A stretch of DNA of 64,000 nucleotides from Scalesia atractyloides (Eukaryota; Streptophyta; Magnoliopsida; Asterales; Asteraceae). The position numbers and the translations under genes were made by a program. Below the pieces are notes generated by a model, which saw nothing but the letters and a program-made list of their open reading frames with translations, was not told the DNA's origin and made no database searches. The stretch spans positions 36,178,341 through 36,242,340 of the forward strand of contig CAMTDV010000012.1 of the NCBI GenBank assembly GCA_947069175.1, given 5' to 3'. Shown here one piece after another: positions 10,838 through 22,997 of this stretch; the stretch's first letter is position 1, and the number at the start of each line of letters is the position of its first letter.

Positions 10838-12828
10838 TTTCCACTAGAGGGGTTTTATCACGAGGTGCTTAAAACCATGATCTAAGACACCGGTCATATT
10901 GAAGACCTCTATATGAATAAAGAAACATTTTTAAAACTTTAAATAAGATGTAGAAGTGTAAATCAAAATCTAAAGTAACCAATGCGTAAAACACACGCCC
11001 GAAATAAATCTATAATAGTTCAAAAGTTAAGCCATGCAAAATAATAAAATAGTTTTGACACTCCATGCAGTGCATCCTAGCAGTATGTGATACCTTAGCG
11101 ACCAGAGAAAGACATGCGAGAAAAAGTGTCAACACAATGGAAGGCGAGTTCACGGGTTTTATTATATGATAAATAGTTTCTGTGTTTCAGTTAATAGCAA
11201 CAATGTAATATCTATAGGTAGCTAACCTGAGCGTCATGTCACTAGGTGTTCGTAACCGAAGCTGACTCTGTTAGGTGTTGTTTTCCTTGTTACCATGTCT
11301 ATCACTAACAAGGATGGAGTGTTAGGCCAATTTTACACCCGTTCGAACTTAACAGGTCAGGTTAGCGGGACTAACACATGCGGGGCTTGTCAAATCCAGT
11401 AGTAGCACAAAAATTCCCTCACTATCTAATACTAACGGTCCGAGATACAAGGACTTAACTTGTGATAGGTGGCACTTTCGTGACCATAACTGATATAAAC
11501 AAAACCCTAAATATTGATACAAACTTACCGTATAGGGTGCTTGGCAACAGTTAGGTAACTATACAAGTTATAGGTTAACCACGTCCTGATATGTTTACCA
11601 TTTTATTGTTAGTAATCTTACTAGGAGATCATAGTGCGGTTTCACGTACTCACTTTTATAACATACATTTATTCATAGATTTTCTATACTTAAATAATGC
11701 ATCCTCATCACTCTCTCGTATGAAATTAACTATATTCAAGTTCTAATTGCACTTAATTCATGCTCATGCAAGTTTATCAATCATCTAGTGTACACAGGCG
11801 AAGATTTCATGCATATTAATTGTAGGAAACCACATAACAAATGTTCAATACTACGTAAATATGGATTCGTATATATATACATACAAGGATCATAATCATT
11901 CTCACACTTATCAGTACAATACATACAATGTCATCTCCACATCTACGGCTATATCTATGTACATACACATATACATCATACATACATACATACATACATA
12001 CATACATACATACATACATACATACATACATACATACATACATACATACATACATACATACATACATACATACATACATACATACATACATACATACATA
12101 CATACATACATACATACATACATACAATCATACATACATACATACATACATACATACATACATACATACATACATACATACATACATCATACGGTGCTAC
12201 CTACCTCGATTATGCATGTATACATACGGTTCACACACATACCCACATGGACGATTCACATACGTACACTTATATATGGTTCACATACCATCACACATAT
12301 ATATATGGTATACCCACAAGCATCCAGACATACGCTTCACATACTAACACACCTACATACGACTTACATGCAACCATCCATACACATACACGGTCCATAC
12401 ACATATATACATATACATGGTTCATATACATAGTTTTATTTATATGATATCCACATACATATATATATTATTTTTATTTTTTTGTTTTATTTGCACCTTG
12501 GTCCTTGATTTTTTAAAACTTTGAAACATGGGTAGAAAGTTAACAATTTAACTTTCACAATATGACAACATGTGCCCTTCTTGGTCGTATGTGAAATTTA
12601 AGTGTTCATGAGCTCATGAGACACCTATGTATTTAACTGATAATGATTTACGTGTCATGTGTGTTAGTTTGCGGGTGTGAGAGCGTTCCAAAAATAACCT
12701 GAGGTTCAATTAAATAAGTTAACACTGTTAACCTGAAAGTGTTTGATGTAACATTATCCCCTGTTAAAGGAACTTTCGCCCGTTGAGTCGTGTCGCTAAA
12801 TATGAGTGAAATTTTCTAGGCTGTCACA
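10838..12828 (-). mobile_element. LTR-derived insertion G with large microsatellite
   Basis: The right end GGCTGTCACA is a typical reverse-oriented LTR start (TGTGACAGCC on the minus strand). CTCAA occurs on both sides (10833-10837 and 12829-12833), and the minus-strand host frame can be joined across it. Near 10855-10890 is a degraded primer-site-like phrase (ACCATGATCT), so the left end probably includes a little leader sequence after the LTR. The left end does not show the expected TG, so the boundary there is less sure. No coding sequence is visible. Confidence 0.5.
11977..12187. repeat. (CATA)n microsatellite
   Basis: About 50 CATA units with a single interruption near 12126-12132, followed to about 12470 by degenerate CATA/CACA-rich sequence. 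Long open frames in this region on both strands (HTYI and MYVC repeats) come only from the 4-bp repeat and are not genes. Confidence 0.95.
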
Positions 12829-13324
12829 CTCAACATCCATAAACTTGAACTTAATAATAAACGCAGAAGAAGGATCAAGTGATGCAACTTTCGTTTTATG
12901 CTTTTTAACTTCAACTGCTCTTCTTCTTTTATCTAACCATATATTTCTTGCTTAAACATCGCTCTATACTGAGCATCATATAATAACACCTCATCATCAT
13001 CACCGCTATCAGAAGGCAACTCTTCTTCATCAAACTAAACACTTTTATCACCGACATTCACATATTCCAACCTGACGTCTCCACTTTGTAATGCGTTATC
13101 CACGTGTTTAATTATATTATCAACTACATTCTGAACATTTTGTTCAGATTGTTCAACTTGAGGGTTTTGAACTTGTATAGTAGGATCAAGAAGTTCAGGC
13201 ATAAAATCGTGTTGCACTTGTGCTTCAATAATTGGATCTTGAACAATATGTGGTTGTTGTTGAACTTCCACAAGTTGTTGAACTGTAACAAGTTGCTGAA
13301 CTGCTAATGGTTCTTTTGATTACC

Positions 13325-13368
<44 letters not shown>

Positions 13369-14168
13369 TATCATCATCCTGTTCTTCTTAATTCACATTC
13401 ACTCCTTCAATAATTAATTGCCAATTTGGATCATTGTCAGCGTTGTAATTTTCATTTATCAGAAATCTAATCAATGGTGTGAATTTAAGAATCTAATTTT
13501 GATATGTAATGCTCTTTGCAAAATTAAGTCAACAAACAAAGATTCTTAACAACATTCAATCCAAATGATATGTTACTAAACCATCAACTTGTAAGTTTGG
13601 AATCAATCTTTAAAAACACATCATAAAATGCCTCAGATAGATAGCTACTAATCTACCAGCACTACTCACCCTTGTTGAGCTTTGATTGAGTTGATTATAT
13701 ATGTTTCAAAATTAAATTGCAAATTGAATGTCAATGCAATCATGGCAGTCTTGAATTCTTGATTCATTCGTTTTAGCCTAGCTTCCCTGGGTGCAAAGCA
13801 CTGATTTAGCACGTGAAAGAAGTATCGCCATTGATATTTAAGCTTGCCTTTTCTCATATGTTCATTAAGCAGCACTCTAGACGATCTAATAATTTGAAAG
13901 CTCATTCTCTAATAGTGTTGTGAAATCTTGTTAGTCCTTGGTCTAGTTCTCTGAATTGTAGTGCATCTCACATCACATCTTTAGTGATTACTATTTCTTG
14001 GTTTGCAAAATTTGCATGTAAACCATTTGGAATTGGATTTAGCCGTGTTCCAAAAAGGATTGATATAATCCCGAACAATCATCACTTCATGAAAGATTGC
14101 ATGTCTAATTCTTGAACGCATAAAAAATCGCATGATTTGACGATAATCATCAGTGTCTGGTGTATTGT
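12829..14168 (-). pseudogene. Downstream ORF of the copia-like locus, N-terminal piece
   Basis: Minus-strand segments in order are IRHAIFHEVMIVRDYINPFW (about 14130-14030), an internal block with HVLNQCFAPREARLKRMNQE (13905-13666), a glutamine-rich block (13271-13035), a poly-aspartate run, and LDPSSAFIIKFKFMDVE ending at about 12833. The pattern of a short N-terminal helix with INPFWNTAK, then a block with RRLN/FNFET, then an acidic low-complexity tail is one I associate with composite Ty1/copia polyproteins or their post-pol ORF. Stops and shifts break it repeatedly. It continues upstream at 34125 across element C. Confidence 0.55.
13329..13379. repeat. (TCA)n microsatellite coding poly-aspartate on the minus strand
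   Basis: About 16 TCA units with one TTA interruption. On the minus strand, in frame with the surrounding acidic segment, they read as consecutive aspartates. Confidence 0.85.
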
Positions 14169-15592
14169 TGTAACACCCTGATCGTCTACAAAACAACCTG
14201 CGGCGGAATCGTCGGGGAATCACGTTACAAATTGTTTCAAATACATGGTACTTAAAGTTTCATTGTAATTGATTATTGAATTACATTGTCTTTTAAACAT
14301 AAAACAAACACAAACAATTGTCTTAATATTTTAAAGAAAACTAAGGCCCGAGTCTATCCTATGTGTAGCATGCTTTTCATAATCACCCATTTTCACCTGA
14401 AACATATGTGAAAAAGATGGTCAACATTGAATGCTGGTGAGTAACATGTTTTATAGTGAAATTCATGGCTTTGAATTTGTATTGCAATACCTTGTCCGAC
14501 TACGAGAGTCGATGAGTGAAAACCTTGTATCCAAACTTATATTAAATGTGTTTGGTATTGCAATGTGTTTAACCAATTATAAAAGTTGGTATGAGTAAGA
14601 AAACCTTGTGCCATGAATCTTAACAAAAGTGTTCCTTTTGTAAACCGTGTAAGTAATCGATATAAAAGAAAACTTTGTATGGTATACATATCTTTAATTG
14701 AAAACAGTTTGTGACTTGTCTAAACCAATCATTTTTGTTTTGTGTAAACCAGTTGTCCTCATTTTGTATACAACATTCGATCTTGTTATGACCGATCGTC
14801 CATGTTTTAATCGTCTTTGTATAAACAAGTGTGGTCGTGTGGTGATTACATTCAAGCCTGTGTTAACTCGACTAACAAATCACCAACGGGTTTGTCAAAT
14901 TGTGTTTCACAGTTTCTGTCGTTCCTCAAACTTCCCCAAAAGCCCTGGGAAATTTGGTAACGGGAGCCAAAGTTAATAAACGTACTCCTGTGTTATGGAT
15001 AACGCACCACCAAGTTTCACAAAATATTGAAAAGCATATAGTTTTATATATAAACCATAGTGTTTTGAAAACTTTGGGAAAATACTAGTAGGCACATATG
15101 ATTTACCTCAAAACATTTGAAAAACATAAAAGAGGGGACTATGTGCCCACTGGTTGCGTAGATGTCTTGTTCAATCGTGTATGCAAAGCTCAAGTGTTTC
15201 CTAATTATGTTGGATAATTATATAGTTAGTGTATATCGTGACTTAAATGGAAGAATGGATAGAATGTGGTTTATTAACTAAACGAGCAAAGGATCTCGTA
15301 TTATATTGTTTATTAACCTTACATTCTGATTTAGAAAATGTCTATGGTGTTTTAACGCGTTACCATTTGTTAAAGTGGTATACGCCACTTTAACGGGTCG
15401 TATGCGTAATTATGGATCCGGATGGTCGAATGAGTCCTATGACGAGTCCGTTATGTCAAAACATGTTTACTAATGTTGTAGGATCAGTTTATATGTAAAA
15501 AAACATTGCCCATATAAGTTTAAAACTCATTTTACGACCATTTTAAAAGTATCTAAAGTTGACTCGTCATTTAACTCATCAAATGACATGAC
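14169..15592 (-). repeat. Left LTR of element C, outer part
   Basis: It matches 31643 to about 33020 of the right LTR along its length (for example GAAAAAGATGG and the TTAAC(C/T)CATCAAA phrase). It stops abruptly at ATGAC, where element B is inserted. The rest of this LTR resumes at 26063. Together the two parts make about 2540 bp, close to the 2482 bp of the right LTR. Confidence 0.88.
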
Positions 15593-16236
15593 TATTTTTG
15601 TAAAAAATCTGATTAAGGTTAATATAACCAAATCTGATTTGTGAGGTAGTGTGCTTAAAGGTTGAACAATTGTATGATCGAATATGGAATATAAGTGCAA
15701 ATGAACACGATGATTTATACGAGGAAAAAGCCCGTGATCTTTTGAAATCTCGGCATAAAAAAACCTCGAGTGATGGAAACTACGATCACCACTATATTGC
15801 ATGAAAAAGTTACAACTTTGGATGATGATCAAGCTCAATACAAGTAATCACTAATGTGTTTTAGAGAGTATTCGAGTGTAGCTAGTTGTGTGAGTTGTGT
15901 TCTAATGAGCTGATCATCCCCTCAATATAGTTAGAAACTATCTAACTAACTAACTAAACGAAAAAAGAGGAAGTCCCCATGATCGTTCATAACTGCTAAC
16001 TCATCTTTTGCACGTGCCTTATTCAAAGCATATTCAGCGAGATTCCAGCTTGACCAAGTCCCACTCGTTCATGACCAACATATAAACGTTAGCAACATGG
16101 AGAATAATTGTTAGATAACATAAGTAAAAATAAGGATCCTTGATCCTCAGACTTACTATACTATCCGTAAGGATAAGTGATCCAGGCTAGGTCTCAGGAT
16201 AAATGATCCAAACTTAATAAAACTTAGCCCCTAACA
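15593..16236 (-). repeat. 3' LTR of element B
   Basis: About 644 bp ending ACTTAGCCCCTAACA on the plus strand (TGTTAGGGGC at the LTR start on the minus strand). The next bases, ATTGCCCCCAATT, give a purine tract AATTGGGGGCAAT on the minus strand. It matches the right LTR at 24931-25583 and the solo LTR at 8253-8894. Confidence 0.88.
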
Positions 16237-16372
16237 ATTGCCCCCAATTATGGTGAATAAGTTGTGAATCAGTTAGCCATATTTCCGTTGTCAGCGGACT
16301 AGCCGTTGTGCCTGTAACTAGCCGTTACAAATTTCCGCGTCACTGATGGGATAGGCTACAACAATCATCACA

Positions 16373-16380
16373 CTATATAG
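16373..16380 (+). promoter_or_regulatory. TATA box for the antisense gene of element B
   Basis: CTATATAG followed by GGGAGAAGA lies about 145 bases before the likely ATG at 16525, on the strand opposite to the element's own genes. It sits just inside the element, beyond the 3' LTR. A similar TATA box precedes the antisense gene of element E. Confidence 0.5.
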
Positions 16381-16524
16381 GGAGAAGATAAGATTGAACC
16401 ATCATTTAAAGATCAGAAAATCCTCATTTAAATCTCCATTCTGGAAACAAACCATGCGTTCTACTTCTCTCTTCATTTTCTTCTGCTTAACTCTTCATCT
16501 CCTCTACTCCGATCATAGGCCAAG

Positions 16525-17990
16525 ATGGCTACTAGATCCTCCCCGAGCAAAAGCCAAGATACTGATGATGTACCCCAAAGCCAAAATCTTTTATCAAACC
16601 CTTCTTCAGAACATTGCAAGTTCAGTGATCCTGAAATCGACAGTTTGTACACTTGCTGGAGGGTTTTATACACCATTGAGTAGATCATCAGTGGTGAAGG
16701 ACTTGACTTCAGTCTGTCAGAGCTTTCTTAGCTTTACAGCCTCTTTACCGATGGTTCCAACCGTTTCCTATTAAAGGCTAAACCCATCAGCCTCTACCCA
16801 TCCTCAAGACCACTCAAAAGGGATCCACTTGGAAGATTCAATTCTTCTTTGTGCGCAAGGATTCTATTCCTCTTGGGGATAGTATACCTAAAAAGTGGAT
16901 CTTGAAGGGTAGGATATATGATCCTTAGATAGCCACTTAGAAGGTCATATTTATGTTACTAACTTGTTTGCTTTTCCTATTTGCATGTAGTGACCAACTT
17001 TGCCTACCTTACCAATTTACCGGGAATGAAGAGAATTGCTGCGTTTTGGGCTCTTGATTCAACAATCAGGACATTCAAGCTAAAGATAATGGATCCAGAA
17101 GCCATCACTTCTACCTCCTACACAATGTCAAGTAAGTATTTGTGCATTTTTGAAAGATTAAATTTTGTATTGAATAGACTGTATGAAATAAGTGGACTTA
17201 TCTGTTTGTTCATGATGTAGGTGCTTAGAAATCCACAAGTAAATCAGCCACCATGTTTGGCCTAGATGATGTTGACAGCATCATCTTTCCTCGCTCCATC
17301 AAGAAGGAGTTGGCCAAAGGCCCAAGCTTCCCGGAGCAAAAGCCATCACCACCAGGGAAAAAGTTGGGTCTAAACGGAAGAAGCCCATGGAGATTGAGGA
17401 AGACGAGCTTGAGGTTGAGAAGTTGATCTACAACTTCATTGCTGGTTAAGGATCCTTGATGTTTTTTTGTTTCCGTTACCTTTATAGGAGGATCCTTGAA
17501 TCAGATTATATATGTTACCCTTTGAAGAGGTTTGTTTGCTTGAAGGCCCACAAGGATAAAATCCTGGCTGAGGTTGAGGATAACCTAGCTGACCTCCAGT
17601 CCATAGCTGCTACCAAAGACAAGATGATCTCGAAAATGGAGAAAGAAAATAAGTTCTTGGAGAACAAGATCTTGGAGGCTGAAATGGAGGCTGACAAGGC
17701 GGAGATGAAGCAACTGAAACGGCCAAGGTGTGTGTTGCTCGTGCTATCCTCAAGGCGAGGATCAGGATTATCCAAGAGACAATAGATCCTGCCTTTAACA
17801 GGTCTTCGTGGATCTAGCTAAGTGGAAGCAGAGACTCCTCGAGCTTGGTGATGAAGCAGAGCCGGAGCGAGTGAAAATGCTGGAGGTGGGCTTAAGCTAG
17901 GCAAAATAGGTGAGGGTAGGTGGAGCAGGAGGTGCTGGTGTAGTTGAAGGTGATGCTGCTGAAGTGCGCAATGAAGCATGTTGATGCGTA
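16525..17990 (+). pseudogene. Antisense gene of element B (putative gypsy-type transposon protein)
   Basis: Plus-strand reading, opposite to gag-pol. From the ATG at 16525 it reads MATRSSPSKSQDTDDVPQSQ and then FSDPEIDSLYTCW before the first stop. A later frame carries WKIQFFFVRKDSIPLGDSIP (about 16830-16890). Plausible introns are 16909-16990 and 17132-17220 (GT...AG). The last segment (about 17530-17750) is rich in K, E and L with heptad spacing and looks like a coiled coil. Position, exon structure and the FFVRKD motif match the antisense ORF described for TAT-group retrotransposons and annotated in composites as a putative gypsy-type transposon protein. Its function is unknown. Stops make this copy dead. 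Confidence 0.55.
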
Positions 17991-18689
17991 GGCCCGAGCC
18001 CACTTTTTTTATGGTTTATGGTTTTTGTTTTGATAGTGTTTTGGTTTCGAAAAATTTGGTTTGTAATTTCTGAACAATAGTTTTCTAGGTTAAGGATAAC
18101 TGATCCTCAGTATAATGGGTGGTGGAAAAGGTGGTTGGGTCCTTCTTTTTACAGAGGATGAAACCTTTACATCCCTCGCTTTTACTTTCCTACACTTCAT
18201 GAATAGTTAGTGACGGACACCCTACATCAACCTGAGTGGACGGGCCACGTTTTGCTGGCAGATACTCGGGTTGATCATTTAGATAACCTTAACAAGGTTT
18301 TAATAAAATCTAACCTTTCGGCTATATTTATGTTCCATGTTTTTATTGATATGTTTTCATTTCTCTATTCAAATAGGATGTTTATGAAAAATTATAAGTT
18401 TTTTTTCCTTATGGGGATTTAAAAAATTGAAGTTGTTAAGAATTTGCCAATCCTTGTATAAAATTTGATTAGATACAAGTAGATAAGTCACATACCCTTG
18501 ATTACAAGGTTCAAGGTGAAGTCAATAAGATAAACAAATATGAGAATAAAACATACTAGAAAACCCAAGTTAGGATTTTATATCCTTAGGAACTACCTTT
18601 ATGCAAATGAACTAGTCACTGTTAGATATTCTTTAAGGATCAGGATCCTTTTTGAATTAACTTGTGAAACTCCAAAGCTGCAAAACCCG

Positions 18690-18836
18690 TTGCAATTAAC
18701 TTGGGACTAAGCTAACCAAATTGGGGACAAGCCCAAATAAACTGGGGATGAGCCCAACAACTTAGGGACAAGCCCAACAAACTGGGGACTAGCCCAAAAT
18801 ACTGGGTCTAGCCCAAGCTGGGGACAAGCCCACTTA
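18690..18836. repeat. Minisatellite of GGGGACAAGCCCAA units
   Basis: About seven imperfect copies of a 19-22-bp unit (core GGGGA(C/T)(A/T)AGCCCAA) in the non-coding part of element B between the antisense gene and integrase. The core has short inverted arms GGGC/GCCC. Confidence 0.75.
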
Positions 18837-19273
18837 AGTGACATGAAAATGTCGAAACCTTAGCTAACGTGAAAACGTTAGAAATCTTAGGATAACAGAT
18901 GTATGCTACGTCTACCATTATACTTGAGATCCTACATATGGCCAACAACACTGAAATTGTCAGCAACTCAAGCGTGTACTGGTCCCATTGCGTCGAACCA
19001 TACTTGGACAAACGTGTGCTACTAGCGGGGTGTCAAAACCAAATTCGTGTGAAAGGTAAAAACCTTTAAACCTTAGAAGGTATAAGATACCTTAAACGCG
19101 GGAGAGAGGTGGCGAACCCGTTAATCCTCTGCCAATGATGTTAAACATTTCTACAAAAACTTAAAACTAGGTGAAACTGGATGTTAAGTATCTAACAGCA
19201 TTTTCTTATGAAAAATAGAGGTAAAGAAAAACTTAAGATAAAATGTTACCGAGGTGAAGATCCTTGATCCTTA

Positions 19274-20300
19274 TCACATAATATATTTCTTTAGATGAAT
19301 AGCATCCCAGGCCCTAGGTAAGAGATCACCTTCCATGGTTAGTAAACAGTATGCCCCCTTTCCTGCTTCTCCTTCTATAAGGTAGGGACCTTCCCATTTA
19401 GATGCTAATTTGCCATCAGCTGGGTTTGTGGTACTCTGAAATGTTTTTCTTAACACCAAGTCTCCTACTTGAAATCGTCTCATCCTAATATTCTTGTTAT
19501 ATGCTCCAGCCATCCTTATTCTTGCTAAATCTCTTAGCTCATCCACAGTATCAAGGTCTTGACTCAGATTCTCACTATTTATTTGAGGATCACGGATGCT
19601 TGTTCTGGCTGTAGGAACCACCATCTTTGTTGGGTTCACTGCCTTAGTTCGAAAGACTAGAAAGAAAGGAGTCTGGCCTGTAGCATTCTTTGGAGTTGTC
19701 CTATCTGCCCAGAGTACATATGACAACTCTTCATCCACTTTCCTTTCTTGGACCCAAGCTTCTTCTTCAAGTTGTTGTTGATGATCTTGTTGCTTGACTC
19801 TAGTTGGCCATTAGCTTGTGGGTGAACTGGTGTGGATGTTATTATCTTGATTCCCCAACTGTCACAAAAGTTAGTAGTTCTACTCAGAAGGAATTCCAAA
19901 TATAGTAATAATGTTTCTCTTAATGAAGGATATAACTTCCTTTTATCTGATTTGAACAAAAGCTTCTACTTCTATACATTTGCAGAAGTAATCAGTCATG
20001 GCTAGCATAAATATTTTTCCTCCTGGTGCCTTTGGAAGTTTGCCAACTATATCCATTCCCCATTTCATAAATGGCCAAGAGGAAATTATTGGATATAATT
20101 GCTCTGCTGGTTGATGTAGGATGTTGCTTTGTCTTTGGCAAGCATCACACTTCCTTTCATAATCTGCTGCACCCTTCTTTATTTTGGGCCAGTAGTAGCC
20201 TCTTCTAAGAATCGTTGAGAACAGTGCTCTGCCCACAGTATGATTTCCACAGTCTCCTTCATGAAAATCCTTCAAGACCTCTTGAATTTTTGGATCCTCA
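19274..20300 (-). pseudogene. Integrase of element B
   Basis: Retroviral-type integrase, which inserts the cDNA copy. The zinc-binding end is at 20275-20130 (CDACQRQ gives the CX2C half). The first catalytic aspartate is in WGMDIVGKLP. STPVHPQANGQLESSNK carries the catalytic glutamate. The stretch that should hold the second aspartate is missing: FGIPSE runs straight into a stop and then TTNFCDSWGIKI. The C-terminal part (19738-19274) has KWEGPYLI. At least two frameshifts split it. It cannot be active. Confidence 0.85.
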
Positions 20301-20345
20301 ATACGTCCACAAGTAGGGACCTGAAAGAGATCTTTTATATAGAAT

Positions 20346-20990
20346 TTATTTAATATAGCAAAATTGAGATACCTTAACCCTGAAGGCTCTAGGATTCTCC
20401 CCTATGGGAATTTTCCCATTCTGAATGTAGTTCATAATTGGAAGGATCCATGATCCTAAATTCGGCTGCAGATCACTGGGTACAATTGCAGTATCCTCAA
20501 CTATTTCCAATGCTTCATTTTCCTCAATTGTGGGAAAAAGAATGTGGATAATAGGTATCCTCACTTCTTCTGGTATCTTTGAGGATGATCCTAAATTTGC
20601 CAATGCGCCTGCCCCAACATTTTCTTCTCTAGGTACTTGCGTTATACTAAAAGAATCAAAAGCATTTGTCAGTTTTTTGACAATTTATAAATATTTATTT
20701 TATTCTCACCCTTCAGAACGTATGAGCCATTATAATGATTATTAATTAGCAATGAGTCTATGTATACTTGAAGATACCTGATCCTCATTTGTTTAGCTAA
20801 TTGCAAACCTACTATTAGGGCCTCATACTCTGCTTCATTGTTAGTTGTCTGAAATTAACAGGCAATGGACTAGGGTATTATGTCCCCCTATGGCGATTTT
20901 AGTAGTATTTCTAGCCCGGTTCATTTGACATTTAAGGCTCCATCGGTGAAAAGTGTCCAAGGATCTTTGGTCTCTTCAAGCTGTTGAACC
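20346..20990 (-). pseudogene. Second (archaeal-type) RNase H region of element B
   Basis: Degraded region between the RT-linked RNase H and integrase. On the minus strand near 20840-20780 an NEAEYEAL-like phrase, characteristic of the additional RNase H of TAT-group Ty3/gypsy elements, can be read in broken frames. The segment 20603-20346 is the linker to integrase. The call rests on position and this short match. Confidence 0.5.
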
Positions 20991-20991
20991 T

Positions 20992-22090
20992 CTAGTTTAG
21001 CTTCCCTTTGTAGATCTTATGGAAATTAGACACAAAGTCAGCCAAAGCTTGAAACTTAATAGTAGTCCTTGGTTCATATTTTATATCATATGCACTAAGC
21101 TTGACTGCCCATTTTGACATTCTTCCTAACATTTCTTGTTTCATGAGAACATTCTTGATAGGAAAATTAGTATTCAGAATAATAATATGTGTTTCAAAAT
21201 AATGTCTAAGTTTAGTGGAAGCCATGATCAATGCAAGAATTAATTTCTCTAAATGAGAGTACCTGGCTTCGACATCAAGAAGGTTTTACTTATATAATAT
21301 ACCAGATGTTGTTGGCCTTCATAATCCTTAACTAACACTACACTTACTGCTTTACCTAAGACAGCTAGTACAAGGATAATGGCTCACCATCCCCTCTAGT
21401 TTCATCAGGGCTGGTACTGAGGATACACAATCCTTGAGAGCCTTGAGTGCAGCTTCATGCTTCTCAGTCCACTCAAAATTTTTGTTCTTCCTTGAGATAT
21501 CATAAAAATCCTTGCACTTCTCTGAGGACTTTGAAATGAATCTGTTTAGGGCATTAGCATTCACAATCACCTTAATATGCTCAGGGCTTGCTTCAATCCC
21601 TCTCTTTGTCTCCATGTAGCCTAGGAATTTCCCAGCTTTAACACCAAAGTGGCACTTTGAAGGATTCAGCTTCATGTTGTATTGATCAAGGATATTGAAT
21701 GCCACTTCAAGATCCTTGAGATGATCCTCAGCTTTCTTGGACTTGACCACCATGTCGTCTATATAAACTTCCATGGTGTCTCCTATCTGCTCTTTAAACA
21801 TCATATTAACCAGTCTTTGGTAGGTGGCACCTGCATTTCTCAGTCCAAAAGGCTTTGCAATATAAGAGTATATGCCAGTAGGAGTCATGAATGTTGTATC
21901 CTCTTGGTCAGATGGTTCCATCTAAATTTATTGGAGTCCAGAGGAAGCATCCATAAAGGTTAGCAAGTCATGTCCTGCTGTTGCATCCACCATGTAGTCA
22001 TTGTGTGGTAGTGTGAAAGGATCCTTGGGACATGCCTTATTTAAATCTGTAAAGTCTACACATACCCTCTACTTTCCATTTTTCTTTTGA
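20992..22090 (-). pseudogene. Reverse transcriptase and RNase H of element B
   Basis: The open piece 21921-21352 carries PFGLRNAGATYQRLVNMMF and the catalytic box YIDDMVVKS, followed by LNPSKCHFGVKAGKFLGY and the thumb region. A further piece (21231-20992) reads as the end of the RT-linked RNase H (KWAVKLSAYDIKYEPRT). Upstream motifs near 22080-21930 are present but broken. The YIDD residues are intact although the protein is not. Confidence 0.9.
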
Positions 22091-22301
22091 ACAACCACCA
22101 CATTGGCCAATCATCTTGGATACTTAATTTCCCTAATCATGCCTGCCTTCAAGAGTATGTCTACCTTCTCTTGGATGATAATGTTCCTTTCAGGTGCAAA
22201 TGTTTTTCTTTTTCCTTTTTGTTAATGAATTGGCCTGAAAGATTTATCAATTCCCAATTTATGTGTTATAATATTTTTAGATATATCTATCATACGTGTT
22301 T

Positions 22302-22997
22302 CTAAGCAAAGGTAGACTTTCTTCTTTTCAAGGATACTAGATCCTGTTCTATATTTTCAAGGATCACGGATCCTATGAGGACCTTGATTTCAGGATCCTG
22401 AGGATCTAGATTACATCCTTGATGTCTTGTTCTAGTGCCCCCAGGACACTCCTTGGAGGTTGCTATGATTGTTATGCCACCCTTGGTTTTGATGCTGGTT
22501 TCATTGAAGAGATGTAACAATTCTCGGCCTCTTGCTGATCGCTTTCTATTTTCACTACCCCCAAGGTGTTGGTAGTTTTACACATTAGCGGTAGGTTGAT
22601 GGGACAACTTTCATTTCATGAATCGAAGGCCTGTCAAGGATAACATTGCAGCAAGACAAGCAGTCAATAACACAAAATTTTTGTATAGAGTTTACCCCCT
22701 CAATGTAGATTGGGAGTTTGATGTCCCCCAGCGTGTTCTTCGTTTCACCGCTGAATCCTACAAGGACAAATGATCTTCGAGTTATTTATGTTTCAGGATC
22801 CTGCGAACAAAGTGATTAGCTATAAACAAAGTAATAATTAGGCCATCATGATGAGGATCCTGAATATCAGCATGATCATCTTCATCAGAGAATATAACTT
22901 TCTGTTTAGTTAGAGTGGAGATCCTAATAGGCCTGTCTCCGTTCTCCAACTTGGTTTCTTTGGCATGCCTCTTTGCCGCCAAAATGAGGTTCCACAT
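22302..22997 (-). pseudogene. Protease region of element B
   Basis: It reads HHDGLIITLFIANHFVRRIL, the usual lead-in to the aspartic protease active site of TAT elements. The active-site D-G/S-G segment is not visible: the frame runs into stops and resumes at GFSGETKNTLGDIKLPIYIE further down. The active site was probably deleted. Confidence 0.7.

Noticed and set aside
11816..12447. Long open frames of HTYI and MYVC repeats on both strands
   Set aside because: They are generated by the (CATA)n microsatellite, where 4-bp repeats stay open in several frames; no gene signal.
7927..12828. A single 4.9-kb LTR
   Set aside because: The TTTGA duplication ends the first LTR at 10400, and host-frame protein sequence (10401-10837) separates it from a second insertion.
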